Origin: Methylotenera_A sp031369365 | GTDB taxonomy: Bacteria > Pseudomonadota > Gammaproteobacteria > Burkholderiales > Methylophilaceae | NCBI GenBank assembly: GCA_031369365.1 | Contig: JANMOP010000055.1 | Location: 1 to 12,552 of the forward strand | Reading direction: 5' to 3' | DNA: 12,552 bases | Part shown: positions 1 to 6,383 of the stretch, piece after piece | Layout: every line of letters starts with the position of its first letter | Numbering within the stretch: position 1 is the stretch's first letter | Made by a program: the position numbers and the translations under genes | The notes under the pieces: generated by a model | The model's input: the letters and a program-made list of their open reading frames with translations, nothing else | Database searches by the model: none | Told to the model about the DNA's origin: nothing

Positions 1-249
1 CGCTCAAGCAACCTACCCGCTGGCAGCGCGAGCCACGCCTATTGCCAGCCTATTTGGTCTTGCTGCAGATGGAGGTTACCGCGTTTCACCGTAACTAAAT
101 ACGCTCGTCTCTGTGGCCCTATTCCTCGCCTTGGCCTTTAGCTTTACAACTAAAAGTTGCTGCGTACGGCCGTTAGCCGTCATCTTGCTCTGTGCAGCCC
201 GGACTTTCCTCCCTCACACAAGTGTAACGGCGACTGTCTAGCTAGCTTC
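1..249 (-). ncRNA. rnpB: RNase P RNA (class A), 3' end cut off by window edge
   Basis: This is the catalytic RNA of ribonuclease P, which removes 5' leaders from tRNA precursors. On the minus strand it opens with GAAGCUAGCUAGACAGUCGC, very like the start of E. coli M1 RNA, then the universally conserved GGAGGAAAGUCCGGGCU (complement of 196-212). Further along are GAUGACGGC, the CCACAGAGACGAGCG stretch and GGUGAAACGCGGUAACCUCC, the last containing the GGU loop (P15) that pairs with the tRNA CCA end. The read leaves the window just after GGGUAGGUUGCUUGAGCG, so by comparison with M1 roughly 65-75 nt, including the last conserved block, are missing. The 5' end is set by similarity to M1 and by the -10 element just upstream. 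The gene lies downstream of pyrC on the same strand but has its own promoter. Confidence 0.97.
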
Positions 250-255
250 AATGCT

Positions 256-284
256 ATTTTAACACAGAAAAAAAGGTGAATTAA
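256..284 (-). promoter_or_regulatory. sigma70-like promoter of rnpB
   Basis: On the minus strand TAAAAT (complement of 256-261) lies six bases before the predicted RNase P RNA 5' end at 249, the right distance for a -10 box. A weak -35 candidate, TTAATT (279-284), sits 17 bp further upstream. The -10 is 5/6 to consensus and the -35 only about 3/6. The placement is supported mainly by the well-defined RNA start. The element lies in the 71-base gap after pyrC, where I see no convincing intrinsic terminator for pyrC. Confidence 0.55.
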
Positions 285-320
285 ATGCCTACAATATAGC
301 TGTGTACGCATGTTGTGAAT

Positions 321-1367
321 TTAGATCAACTTCCAGTGTACTTGCTGACCAGCCCTGAGTGGAACAAGACTTTCATCGCCCATCGGCAGTTCCTTTGGCA
401 CAAGCCAACTTTTTTTCACTAGCGTGATTTTTTCGGCATTTCGTGGCAAGCCATAAAAATCTGCGCCATAAAAACTGGCAAATCCTTCTAATTTATCCAA
501 CGCATTTGCGTTCTCAAACACCTCGGTATATAGCTCTATCGCCGCATGTGCAGTGTAGATGCCCGCGCAGCCACAAGCCGCTTCTTTAGTGTGCTTGGCG
601 TGCGGGGCACTATCCGTGCCTAAAAAGTATTTAGCATTGCCTGAAATTGCCGCTTTCACTAGCGCCACACGATGTTCTTCACGCTTTAATATAGGTAAAC
701 AATAATGATGCGGCTGAATACCACCTTTAAACATATCATTACGGTTCATGAGTAAGTGATGCGCGGTAATCGTTGCAGCCACATTACTCGACGATTCCAT
801 CACAAAATCTGCCGCATCTTTAGTCGTAATATGCTCAAAAATCACCTTTAACGCGGGAAATTTTTTTAACAGTGCAATCATATTGCGCTCAATAAATACG
901 CGCTCCCGATCAAACACATCCACATTGCTATCAGTCACTTCCGCGTGTACGAGTAACGGCATACCCACGTCCTGCATGGCTTCTAAGGCAGATGTACATT
1001 TAGCTAAATCCGAAACACCCGCATCAGAATTGGTCGTCGCGCCTGCGGGGTAAAGCTTTACGCCGTGAATCACACCACTGGCTTTGGCTTTTTTTACTTC
1101 GGCCGCGCTAGTGTTATCGGTTAAATATAACGTCATCAAAGGCTCAAAATTTGCACCTTCTGGAAGCGCATCCATAATGCGTTGCCGATAAGACAGCGCC
1201 AATTCAACCGTCGTCACAGGTGGACGTAAGTTTGGCATCACAATCGCGCGTGCGAACTGCCGTGCAGTATCAGGCAGCACCGCTTTAAGCGCAGCGCCAT
1301 CGCGTAAATGCAAGTGCCAATCATCTGGGCGGGTTAGGGTCAAAGTATCTGTAAGCTTATTTGTCAT
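321..1367 (-). CDS. pyrC: dihydroorotase (class II, PyrC type)
   Basis: Dihydroorotase catalyses the reversible cyclisation of N-carbamoyl-L-aspartate to dihydroorotate, the third step of de novo pyrimidine synthesis, in the cytoplasm. The 348 residues equal the length of E. coli PyrC and align with it throughout. All metal and catalytic positions are visible: H18 and H20 in DDWHLHLRDG, the carboxylated lysine K104 in GVKLYPA, H141 (LLVHAEV), H179 (FEHITTKDAAD) and D252 in FLGTDSAPHAKH. The CGCAG motif after it is also typical. The ATG lies inside the end of rsmI, giving an 11-base overlap in another frame, which suggests translational coupling. Only a weak purine stretch precedes the start. 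Transcription therefore probably comes from the rsmI side. The enzyme should be functional, as nothing is missing. Confidence 0.97.
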   Translation of the reverse strand: MTNKLTDTLTLTRPDDWHLHLRDGAALKAVLPDTARQFARAIVMPNLRPPVTTVELALSYRQRIMDALPEGANFEPLMTLYLTDNTSAAEVKKAKASGVIHGVKLYPAGATTNSDAGVSDLAKCTSALEAMQDVGMPLLVHAEVTDSNVDVFDRERVFIERNMIALLKKFPALKVIFEHITTKDAADFVMESSSNVAATITAHHLLMNRNDMFKGGIQPHHYCLPILKREEHRVALVKAAISGNAKYFLGTDSAPHAKHTKEAACGCAGIYTAHAAIELYTEVFENANALDKLEGFASFYGADFYGLPRNAEKITLVKKSWLVPKELPMGDESLVPLRAGQQVHWKLI

Positions 1368-2205
1368 TTTTTAGCTTTAAAGCAAATTCATAAAGGTCAT
1401 TTTTTTTAAGTTGGGTAATTTCTGTCGCCAAAGCAACCGCTTGTTTAAGCGGCAATTCTGCCAGCAAGCATTTTAATACACGCTGCGTCTCTTCGCTGAT
1501 TTCTTGTAACTCTACAATTGGCGCGGCTTCTACAAGCAAAACAAACTCACCACGCTGTTGATTTGCATCAGCCTGCAACCAAGCACTGGCGCGGATTGCA
1601 GGGCAGGTATAAATTGTTTCAAATGTCTTGGTGAGTTCGCGGCAAAACGTAATTTGGCGATTTTCACCTAATACTTTTGCAATATCCTCAACGCTTTCAA
1701 TGATTCTGTGCGGCGCTTCGTAAAAAACTAAAGTTACGGTTTGTGCTTTTAAGGCTTCAAGTTGTTTACGCCTAGCTGCGCCGCTGGCGGGTAAAAAGCC
1801 GTGAAAGTAAAATCCATTTTGCATGATGCCACTAGCCGACAAGGCAGCAACCACGGCGCTTACACCTGGTATAGGTACAACTTTAATGCCCGCATCGCGC
1901 ACCACTTTTACTACAATTGCGCCTGGATCGCTCACCGCTGGGGTACCTGCATCGGTGACTAGCGCAACATTTTCGCCGTTTTTTAAGGCTAACACTAGCT
2001 TTTCGGCGGATTGCTGCTCGTTATGTTCATGTACGGCAATTAACTTTTTACTAATGCCAAAATGCGACAATAGGCCCGAAGTATGGCGCGTATCTTCAGC
2101 GGCAATCGCATCTACTATTTTTAACGTTTCAATCGCACGCAGTGTAATATCGCCTAAATTGCCGATTGGCGTGGCTACCACATATAATATGCCTGGTATC
2201 TTCAT
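1357..2205 (-). CDS. rsmI: 16S rRNA (cytidine1402-2'-O)-methyltransferase
   Basis: RsmI uses S-adenosylmethionine to methylate the 2'-O of C1402 in the decoding centre of 16S rRNA. The 282 residues match the family length (286 in E. coli). The tetrapyrrole-methylase fold is plain: LYVVATPIGNLGDITLRA near residues 7-23, AAEDTRHT near 35-42, the DAGTPAVSDPG loop, PIPGVSAVVAALSASG and VFYEAPHRI. The ATG at 2203-2205 is the only start that keeps the first motif intact. It has no clear Shine-Dalgarno sequence; the preceding bases are AT-rich. A TAAAAT -10-like element lies close upstream without a good -35. Divergent from yraN across only 50 bases, so the two promoters must be tightly packed. In many proteobacteria rsmI neighbours yraN and dolP, as here. 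Confidence 0.97.
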   Translation of the reverse strand: MKIPGILYVVATPIGNLGDITLRAIETLKIVDAIAAEDTRHTSGLLSHFGISKKLIAVHEHNEQQSAEKLVLALKNGENVALVTDAGTPAVSDPGAIVVKVVRDAGIKVVPIPGVSAVVAALSASGIMQNGFYFHGFLPASGAARRKQLEALKAQTVTLVFYEAPHRIIESVEDIAKVLGENRQITFCRELTKTFETIYTCPAIRASAWLQADANQQRGEFVLLVEAAPIVELQEISEETQRVLKCLLAELPLKQAVALATEITQLKKNDLYEFALKLKNDK

Positions 2206-2255
2206 TAATAAGATTTTAAGCCAAAGCCTGCAACTATCCTACTAAATAAACGCCT

Positions 2256-2621
2256 ATGAAAATAAATCAGAACAATGCTGGCTTGGAAGCAGAAAAATTA
2301 GCGGCAACTTTTTTGGCTAATCACGGCCTTAAGCTGTTAATGCAAAACTACCACTGTCGTTTTGGCGAAATTGATTTAGTGATGATGGAGGCTAAAACCC
2401 TTGTATTTGTTGAGGTTAAGCTAAGAAGCAACAGCCTATTTGGTGGCGCGGCAGCTAGTATTACGCCGCAAAAGCAGCAAAAATTAATTTTAACCGCGCA
2501 ACATTATTTGCAACAACATGTTAAAAATCAAGGCCAAACCGCTTGCCGTTTTGATGCGATTTTAATGAATAAGGCCGACATCAATAGCATTGAATGGATT
2601 CGTAATGCTTTTGAAACATAA
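2256..2621 (+). CDS. yraN: YraN/UPF0102 family protein, PD-(D/E)XK nuclease-like
   Basis: A 121-residue member of the UPF0102 family. The fold is that of Holliday-junction-resolvase-like PD-(D/E)XK nucleases, but the cellular role is not established. The family signature is complete: G9-L-E-A-E-K-L-A near the N terminus, then RFGEIDLV (R35, E38, D40) and LVFVEVKLR with E53-x-K55, which together form the presumed metal-binding site, and a C-terminal CRFDAI block around residue 100. The ATG gives the normal N terminus; no good Shine-Dalgarno sequence precedes it. It is divergent from rsmI and 69 bases before dolP. In E. coli a diaA homologue sits between yraN and dolP; here it is absent. Confidence 0.93.
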   Translation: MKINQNNAGLEAEKLAATFLANHGLKLLMQNYHCRFGEIDLVMMEAKTLVFVEVKLRSNSLFGGAAASITPQKQQKLILTAQHYLQQHVKNQGQTACRFDAILMNKADINSIEWIRNAFET

Positions 2622-2678
2622 ATGGCGTATCATTTTTCAAAATTACGATATTTACATTTTTAATTGACCTCAATAATT

Positions 2679-2684
2679 AAGGAG
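2679..2684 (+). promoter_or_regulatory. Shine-Dalgarno site that fixes the dolP start
   Basis: AAGGAG lies six bases before the ATG at 2691. A longer reading from the TTG at 2664 is open, but it would place this ribosome site inside the coding region and put nine extra residues in front of the signal peptide. The ATG is therefore the start. Confidence 0.85.
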
Positions 2685-2690
2685 TCATAC

Positions 2691-3287
2691 ATGCTTTTAG
2701 TGAATAAACAACGCGTCATCAAATTATTTTTTGCAACTGCTGTTGCAACTGGCCTAGCCGCTCAATTAAGTGCTTGTGTGCCTGTAGTAGTTGGCGGCGC
2801 GGCCGCTGGTGGCGCAGTTGCAGCCGATAGACGCACTTCTGGTATTTTTGTGGAAGATGAAAATATCGAGCTTAAAGCCGTTAAGTATATGGAAACCACC
2901 CTGGGCGAAAACGCGCATGTGAATGTGACAAGCTACAATCGCAATGTACTGCTGACTGGCGAAGTGCCTGACGAAGCAGCTAAAGCAAGCGCTGAGGCCT
3001 TCGTAAAGAGCATTCAAAATGTACGCGCAATCACTAACGAGATTGCAGTTGGGCCAAAAACATCCATCAGCTCACGCAGCAATGATACTTATTTAACGTC
3101 TAAAGTAAAAACAAAATTTGTGACAGAGAATCAGTTTCCAGCCAATCTCGTTAAAATTGTGACGGAGAATAGTGTGGTGTATTTGTTAGGTATTGTGAAT
3201 AAAACTGAGGCCGATGCGGCGGCAGAAATCGCGCGCAACACCGATGGCGTGGACAAGGTAGTTAAAGTTTTTGAGTATATCAATTAG
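2691..3287 (+). CDS. dolP: two-BON-domain outer-membrane lipoprotein (DolP/YraP-like)
   Basis: A 198-residue lipoprotein matching E. coli DolP (191 residues). DolP sits on the inner face of the outer membrane, binds anionic phospholipid and supports envelope integrity and the BAM machinery. The N terminus has a basic start (KQR), a hydrophobic core and the lipobox LSAC, with C29 the lipidated cysteine. A glycine/alanine-rich stretch and AADRRTSG follow, as in DolP. Two BON domains span about 55-122 (ending NEIAVGP) and 132-198 (SNDTYLTSKVKTKF to VVKVFEYIN). The SNDTWIT-like junction of E. coli DolP is conserved as SNDTYLT. It has a strong Shine-Dalgarno and probably its own promoter within the 69-base gap after yraN, though no box pair there is convincing. 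No sigma-E-type promoter was recognised. Confidence 0.93.
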   Translation: MLLVNKQRVIKLFFATAVATGLAAQLSACVPVVVGGAAAGGAVAADRRTSGIFVEDENIELKAVKYMETTLGENAHVNVTSYNRNVLLTGEVPDEAAKASAEAFVKSIQNVRAITNEIAVGPKTSISSRSNDTYLTSKVKTKFVTENQFPANLVKIVTENSVVYLLGIVNKTEADAAAEIARNTDGVDKVVKVFEYIN

Positions 3288-3296
3288 AAAGCAAGC

Positions 3297-3614
3297 ATGA
3301 CCAATAATAAACCTGCTAGCAAAACTGTAGAAATCATCATTCAAGGCTTAACCCGCGAGGGCAAGCCATTTCGCCCGAGCGACTGGGTGGATCGCATGTG
3401 TAGCACTTTTGCTACCTTTGGTGAGAATCGTAAATTACGTTATTCACCTTACCTGCGACCAGAGGTCGTGAACGGCGCGCGCTGTTTGGCGGTTGATATG
3501 CAGCTGAAAGACACTAACCCTGAAGGCTTCGAACAGCTCATGCATTTTGTCGATGAAAATCAGTTAAATGTGTTAGACGAAGCAGGCAATAGCATCGCCT
3601 TGCCTGTTAGATGA
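3297..3614 (+). CDS. DUF3579 family protein of unknown function
   Basis: A 105-residue soluble protein without signal peptide or membrane segment. I recognise it as DUF3579, a small family found mostly in Betaproteobacteria with no established function. Features seen: a short strand IIIQGLTREGKPFRPSDW, the segment RMCSTFATFGENRKLRYSPYLRPEVVNGARCLAVD, and an acidic C-terminal part ending NSIALPVR. The two cysteines (in RMCSTF and ARCLAV) do not form a metal-site pattern. The ATG is nine bases after the dolP stop, so both are probably on one transcript, with only a weak purine-rich ribosome site. It is convergent with the next gene across 31 bases, where no intrinsic terminator is visible. Confidence 0.85.
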   Translation: MTNNKPASKTVEIIIQGLTREGKPFRPSDWVDRMCSTFATFGENRKLRYSPYLRPEVVNGARCLAVDMQLKDTNPEGFEQLMHFVDENQLNVLDEAGNSIALPVR

Positions 3615-3645
3615 CTTACCGTTTACTAACTTAATTTTCACTCGT

Positions 3646-4125
3646 TCATTTCGCCTCTTTAGCAATAACAGCTTCTAAATACTGCTTAGTCACCTTGCCG
3701 TGCTTGGTCTTAACCAGTTTACCGCTAGGGTTATAAATAAAGGTGGTAGGTAGCACATCAGCTTGACCAATTTGACTAACCACTTCGTCATCGCCCAAAA
3801 TAATTGGGTATGACATCAGCATATCATCCACGTACTCAGCCACATCTTTTGCACTTTGAAAATCAAATACAATGCCAAACATCATCACATCTTTGTTTTT
3901 GCGACTATCGTACAAAGCCACTAAATCTGGCACCTCCTCTAAACAAGGTGGGCACCAAGTCGCCCAGTAATTCACAATCACCCATTTGCCTTTATATTGT
4001 GACAGTGTATGCTTTTTGCCGGCAGTGTCAGTTAGTGCAAAATTGCTCGCAGCGAAAGCAATAGTATGTAGGCTTAACATGCTTACTAGGAGCAAAGTCA
4101 GTAGAAATGATTTTTTATACAACAT
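3646..4125 (-). CDS. secreted TlpA/ResA-like thiol:disulfide oxidoreductase
   Basis: A 159-residue periplasmic thioredoxin-fold protein. A signal peptide is clear: MLYKKS, a leucine-rich core to about residue 22, then AFA-A, with cleavage likely near 25-26. The mature part begins NFALTDTAGKKHTLSQYKGKWVIVNYWATWCPPC, with redox cysteines C58 and C61 (CPPC) as in TlpA/ResA proteins. The cis-proline loop reads LPTTFIY. Such proteins reduce or shuffle disulfides, often during cytochrome c or copper-centre maturation. The partner cannot be told here because no cytochrome or ccm gene is adjacent. The ATG lacks an obvious Shine-Dalgarno. It is divergent from the PilZ-type gene over about 97 AT-rich bases, with a TATACT-like -10 (complement of 4141-4146) but no good -35. 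Exact subfamily uncertain. Confidence 0.88.
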   Translation of the reverse strand: MLYKKSFLLTLLLVSMLSLHTIAFAASNFALTDTAGKKHTLSQYKGKWVIVNYWATWCPPCLEEVPDLVALYDSRKNKDVMMFGIVFDFQSAKDVAEYVDDMLMSYPIILGDDEVVSQIGQADVLPTTFIYNPSGKLVKTKHGKVTKQYLEAVIAKEAK

Positions 4126-4170
4126 AAATTTATATAGCCCAGTATATATTATTAAAAAATAAGCAAAAAA

Positions 4171-4204
4171 GTGACAAATTTAGAATTACACACTAATATA
4201 GTGT
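4171..4204 (+). promoter_or_regulatory. promoter of the PilZ-type gene with an operator-like palindrome
   Basis: GTGACA (4171-4176, 5/6 to -35) is followed after 17 bp by TAATAT (4194-4199). An alternative -10, TATAGT (4197-4202), would need a 20-bp spacer. The -10 region lies inside a perfect inverted repeat, ACACTA-ATA-TAGTGT (4190-4204), six-base arms around a three-base centre. It begins only 19 bases before the ATG at 4223, so the leader would be very short. A palindrome on the -10 is a typical repressor position, but no regulator gene is adjacent. This is a prediction from sequence only. Confidence 0.45.
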
Positions 4205-4222
4205 ATTCCTGTTGGAGTGAGT

Positions 4223-5764
4223 ATGCCGCTTAGCCTTAAACTACCAAGTTTAGATGATAACCCAATTTTGTTGGCTGAAACCCGCTCGAACAAAATTAAC
4301 GAATTTATCCAAAGGCTGCCGTTTGGCGACCCTATAACCGCTGCAAACGATTTAATAGACGAATTGCAAATTTTAAACAGCCAAAAAGTGGCTTTTACAA
4401 ATCGCATTAACGCATTAGAGCTGTATCGACCAAGCGCAATTCAAATTTATCAAGATTTAATACCCCATTTTAGTAATGCCAGTCTGCCTATTAGTAAAAA
4501 TGAGCAAGCTTTTGCAGACGCAGCAATGCATTTATGGCAAGAGTTTGCATTTGGTTATAAGTTTGCATTAGTAGATTTGCAAAACAAATTATTAAACTTA
4601 AACAGCGGAAAATCCACCGCACTAGTTGTGCAGCGAGCTATTCATGCACTTAAAGAAATTGCTCTAGTACACCATCTTGGCTATCGTGCGCCACCTGCTA
4701 ACTTGTGGTCTGAATTACATCAATTATATTTCTGCGCGATACAACAATCGGCTGAAAAACTAGCTGTAACTGAGCAACTTGCGGCTAATAACGTAAGATC
4801 TGTTAATTTGGTTTATACGCAAGTATTATTAATGGCCTTGGCCGATCCGCAACATTTAGCTAATTCAGATATTTTAAAAGTGGATGCTTACTTATCAAAT
4901 GTTGCCGCTCAAGCCGAACTGCGATCTTTAGGATTGATAGAGAACACAGCAGGTGTATTTTTGATAGCGCTTGATAGTGACAAGCCACCTACCTCGTTTG
5001 CAAAAAATCGAGATGTGCCAGATAGTAAAACTGACATACTGCTATTAACGCTAGGCTTGGCGCGAAAAATTCATCAGCACGTTAAATCATTACAAACTGG
5101 CATTATTCCTAATGATGGTAACTTGCCCGTAAACGCACTAGAAAGCCATTACGAAGACTTGCTCACACGCCTGATTAAAAATTTTGGTAAAGTACCACAC
5201 CGCGTATTTTCTAGAACCAAAAAAAGCGATGGTATAGAGCTAGGCATTGGTTTAATTGCTTCGCATCATTTAATTCATGAGGGTGGCAATACCTTTTTAA
5301 ATGCCACCAACGCTGCTGGCGCAATAAAGCCTTCTCGCTGGCAAGTTTTAAACGTGAGTGCAGGTGGCTATGCGTTACGCAAATTCAACTCATCTCAGGC
5401 CTCTGCGCGTATTGGTGATGTAATTGCGATGAAAAATAGTAAAAGTACCTTATGGGAGCTGGCGGTGTTGCGTTGGGCCAATGTAAACGATTTAAATCAG
5501 CTTGACATTGGACTAGAGCTTATTTCTCCTAGTGCGACTGCCATTACCGCAAAACTTGGTAATAATGCATTAGAAGGTGAAGCCTTATTTTTGCCTGAGC
5601 TAACTGGGCTTAAACAAGCTGCCAGCATTATTACTGCACGTGGATTTTGCAAATTAGGTGACACTTTAGATTGCAATGACAGTGGCAAACCTAGTAAAAT
5701 AATTATTAATCAATTGATAGAGCGCACAACTCGATTTGAGCGCTTTCAATTCAGCTTGATATAA
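4223..5764 (+). CDS. large protein with C-terminal PilZ-like domain, probable c-di-GMP effector
   Basis: A 513-residue soluble protein with no signal peptide or membrane segment. The C-terminal third resembles a PilZ domain, the classic c-di-GMP receptor. R327-V-F-S-R331 gives the RxxxR motif, N377-V-S-A-G-G382 the (D/N)xSxxG motif, and ARIGDVIAMK...WELAVLRWAN...LDIGLELISPSA (about 395-438) looks like the closing strands. Between the two motifs is a longer than usual stretch (about 345-372). Residues 1-320 look helical and match no family I can name. The ATG at 4223 is preferred: TTGGAG ends about five bases before it, whereas the GTG at 4217 would overlap that site. The partners and output (motility, adhesion, other) cannot be read from the neighbours, which are a periplasmic thioredoxin-like gene (divergent) and trxA-rho (downstream). 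The PilZ call is by motif; c-di-GMP binding is inferred. Confidence 0.7.
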   Translation: MPLSLKLPSLDDNPILLAETRSNKINEFIQRLPFGDPITAANDLIDELQILNSQKVAFTNRINALELYRPSAIQIYQDLIPHFSNASLPISKNEQAFADAAMHLWQEFAFGYKFALVDLQNKLLNLNSGKSTALVVQRAIHALKEIALVHHLGYRAPPANLWSELHQLYFCAIQQSAEKLAVTEQLAANNVRSVNLVYTQVLLMALADPQHLANSDILKVDAYLSNVAAQAELRSLGLIENTAGVFLIALDSDKPPTSFAKNRDVPDSKTDILLLTLGLARKIHQHVKSLQTGIIPNDGNLPVNALESHYEDLLTRLIKNFGKVPHRVFSRTKKSDGIELGIGLIASHHLIHEGGNTFLNATNAAGAIKPSRWQVLNVSAGGYALRKFNSSQASARIGDVIAMKNSKSTLWELAVLRWANVNDLNQLDIGLELISPSATAITAKLGNNALEGEALFLPELTGLKQAASIITARGFCKLGDTLDCNDSGKPSKIIINQLIERTTRFERFQFSLI

Positions 5765-5785
5765 CGTAATCGATGTTGTTATACT
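5756..5785 (+). promoter_or_regulatory. strong sigma70-like promoter upstream of trxA
   Basis: TTGATA (5756-5761, 5/6) and TATACT (5780-5785, 5/6) are separated by 18 bp. The -35 overlaps the last codons and stop of the PilZ-type gene. Transcription from about 5792 would give trxA a leader of roughly 160 nt. A second, weaker pair, TTGATT (5840-5845) with CATAAA (5863-5868) at 17 bp, lies closer to the gene. Confidence 0.6.
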
Positions 5786-5787
5786 AA

Positions 5788-5835
5788 TATTTGTTTGATG
5801 TTAAATGTCATAACCTGAACTTCACCAAACAAATA
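5788..5835 (+). repeat. AT-rich inverted repeat in the trxA leader
   Basis: ATTTGTTTG (5789-5797) pairs with CAAACAAAT (5826-5834). With one mismatch the arms extend to 5788-5800 and 5823-5835, leaving a loop of about 22 nt. It begins right where transcription from the upstream promoter should start. No T-run follows, so it is not an intrinsic terminator. It could be a weak mRNA structure or a protein site; no function is shown. Confidence 0.4.
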
Positions 5836-5886
5836 AATATTGATTTAGCGTTTGAGCTGTTGCATAAATTTATCCACTCTGTAACG

Positions 5887-5934
5887 CTTGGCAATTCATA
5901 AACTTAGCAATTCATTAGCTTGGCAATTCATAAA
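5887..5934 (+). repeat. three tandem 16-bp repeats before trxA
   Basis: Three head-to-tail copies with an exact 16-bp period: CTTGGCAATTCATAAA (5887-5902), CTTAGCAATTCATTAG (5903-5918) and CTTGGCAATTCATAAA (5919-5934). Copies 1 and 3 are identical and copy 2 differs at three bases. The array ends 11 bases before the trxA Shine-Dalgarno. A 16-bp spacing is about one and a half helical turns. It may be a protein-binding array, a leader RNA element or simple slippage expansion. Confidence 0.9.
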
Positions 5935-5954
5935 ATTTCAAATTTGAGGTCACA

Positions 5955-6281
5955 ATGAGCGAACATATTACCCATTTAAGCGATGCTGTTTTTGAGAAAG
6001 AAGTATTACAATCGCAACTACCCGTTTTAGTAGATTATTGGGCAGAATGGTGCGGGCCATGCAAAATGATTGCGCCAATTTTAGATGACATCTCAAAAGA
6101 ATACGCTGGTCGCTTAAAAGTGGCAAAGCTCAACATTGATGATAATCAACAAACACCACCTAAATATGGTATTCGTGGCATTCCCACATTAATGTTATTT
6201 AAAAATGGTAACGTAGAGGCCACCAAAGTAGGCGCGTTATCTAAATCTCAATTAACAGCATTTATAGATAGTAATTTATAG
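5955..6281 (+). CDS. trxA: thioredoxin 1
   Basis: Cytoplasmic thioredoxin of 108 residues, the same size as E. coli TrxA. It reduces protein disulfides, including those of ribonucleotide reductase and peroxiredoxins, and is itself reduced by thioredoxin reductase with NADPH. The active site is WAEWCGPCK with C33 and C36, and the cis-proline loop is RGIPTLMLFKNG (P77). LVDYWA and the central LKVAKLNIDDN strand are also canonical. The start is fixed by GAGG (5946-5949), five bases before the ATG. It stands directly upstream of rho, as in many proteobacteria, with a hairpin in between. Expression probably comes from the promoter at the end of the preceding gene, through a leader holding an inverted repeat and the 16-bp repeats. 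Confidence 0.97.
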   Translation: MSEHITHLSDAVFEKEVLQSQLPVLVDYWAEWCGPCKMIAPILDDISKEYAGRLKVAKLNIDDNQQTPPKYGIRGIPTLMLFKNGNVEATKVGALSKSQLTAFIDSNL

Positions 6282-6309
6282 TTTTAATATTGATAGTACT
6301 TTACCTGGG

Positions 6310-6337
6310 CTGGCTTTTAATAAAAGTCAGTTTCTTT
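6310..6337 (+). terminator. hairpin with short T-rich tail between trxA and rho (weak terminator or attenuator)
   Basis: CTGGCTTTT (6310-6318) pairs with AAAAGTCAG (6322-6330) around the loop AAT, with one G-U pair, and is followed by TTTCTTT. The stem is AT-rich near the loop and the tail is interrupted, so termination should be partial. Placed 28 bases after the trxA stop and 53 before rho, it would lower readthrough into rho or end the trxA message. Confidence 0.5.
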
Positions 6338-6370
6338 AAAACCTTCTAATTTCTCTTGTACTTCCCTTCT
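6331..6370 (+). promoter_or_regulatory. C-rich, G-poor leader before rho (rut-like)
   Basis: These 40 bases contain 11 C and one G and are rich in TC/CC steps, in contrast to their surroundings. Rho loads on unstructured C-rich, G-poor RNA, and the E. coli rho leader is a known site of Rho autoregulation. A similar role here is inferred from composition and position only. Confidence 0.35.
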
Positions 6371-6383
6371 AGCGAGTTATCAC

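Noticed and set aside
1823..2245. 140-codon plus-strand open frame opposite rsmI
   Set aside because: It is antisense to a fully conserved gene, has no recognisable domain and an unnatural Thr/Ser/Ala-rich composition.
2664..2690. TTG start extending DolP by nine residues
   Set aside because: It would put the AAGGAG ribosome site inside the gene and lengthen the signal peptide; the ATG at 2691 fits both the site and the lipoprotein N terminus.
4217..4222. GTG start for the PilZ-type protein
   Set aside because: The GGAG ribosome site overlaps this codon; the ATG at 4223 has proper spacing.
5788..5835. Intrinsic terminator for the PilZ-type gene
   Set aside because: The arms are AT-rich, the loop is long and no T-run follows on either strand.
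5887..5934. Possible CRISPR-like array
   Set aside because: The 16-bp units are directly adjacent with no spacers and no cas genes are near; it is a plain tandem repeat.
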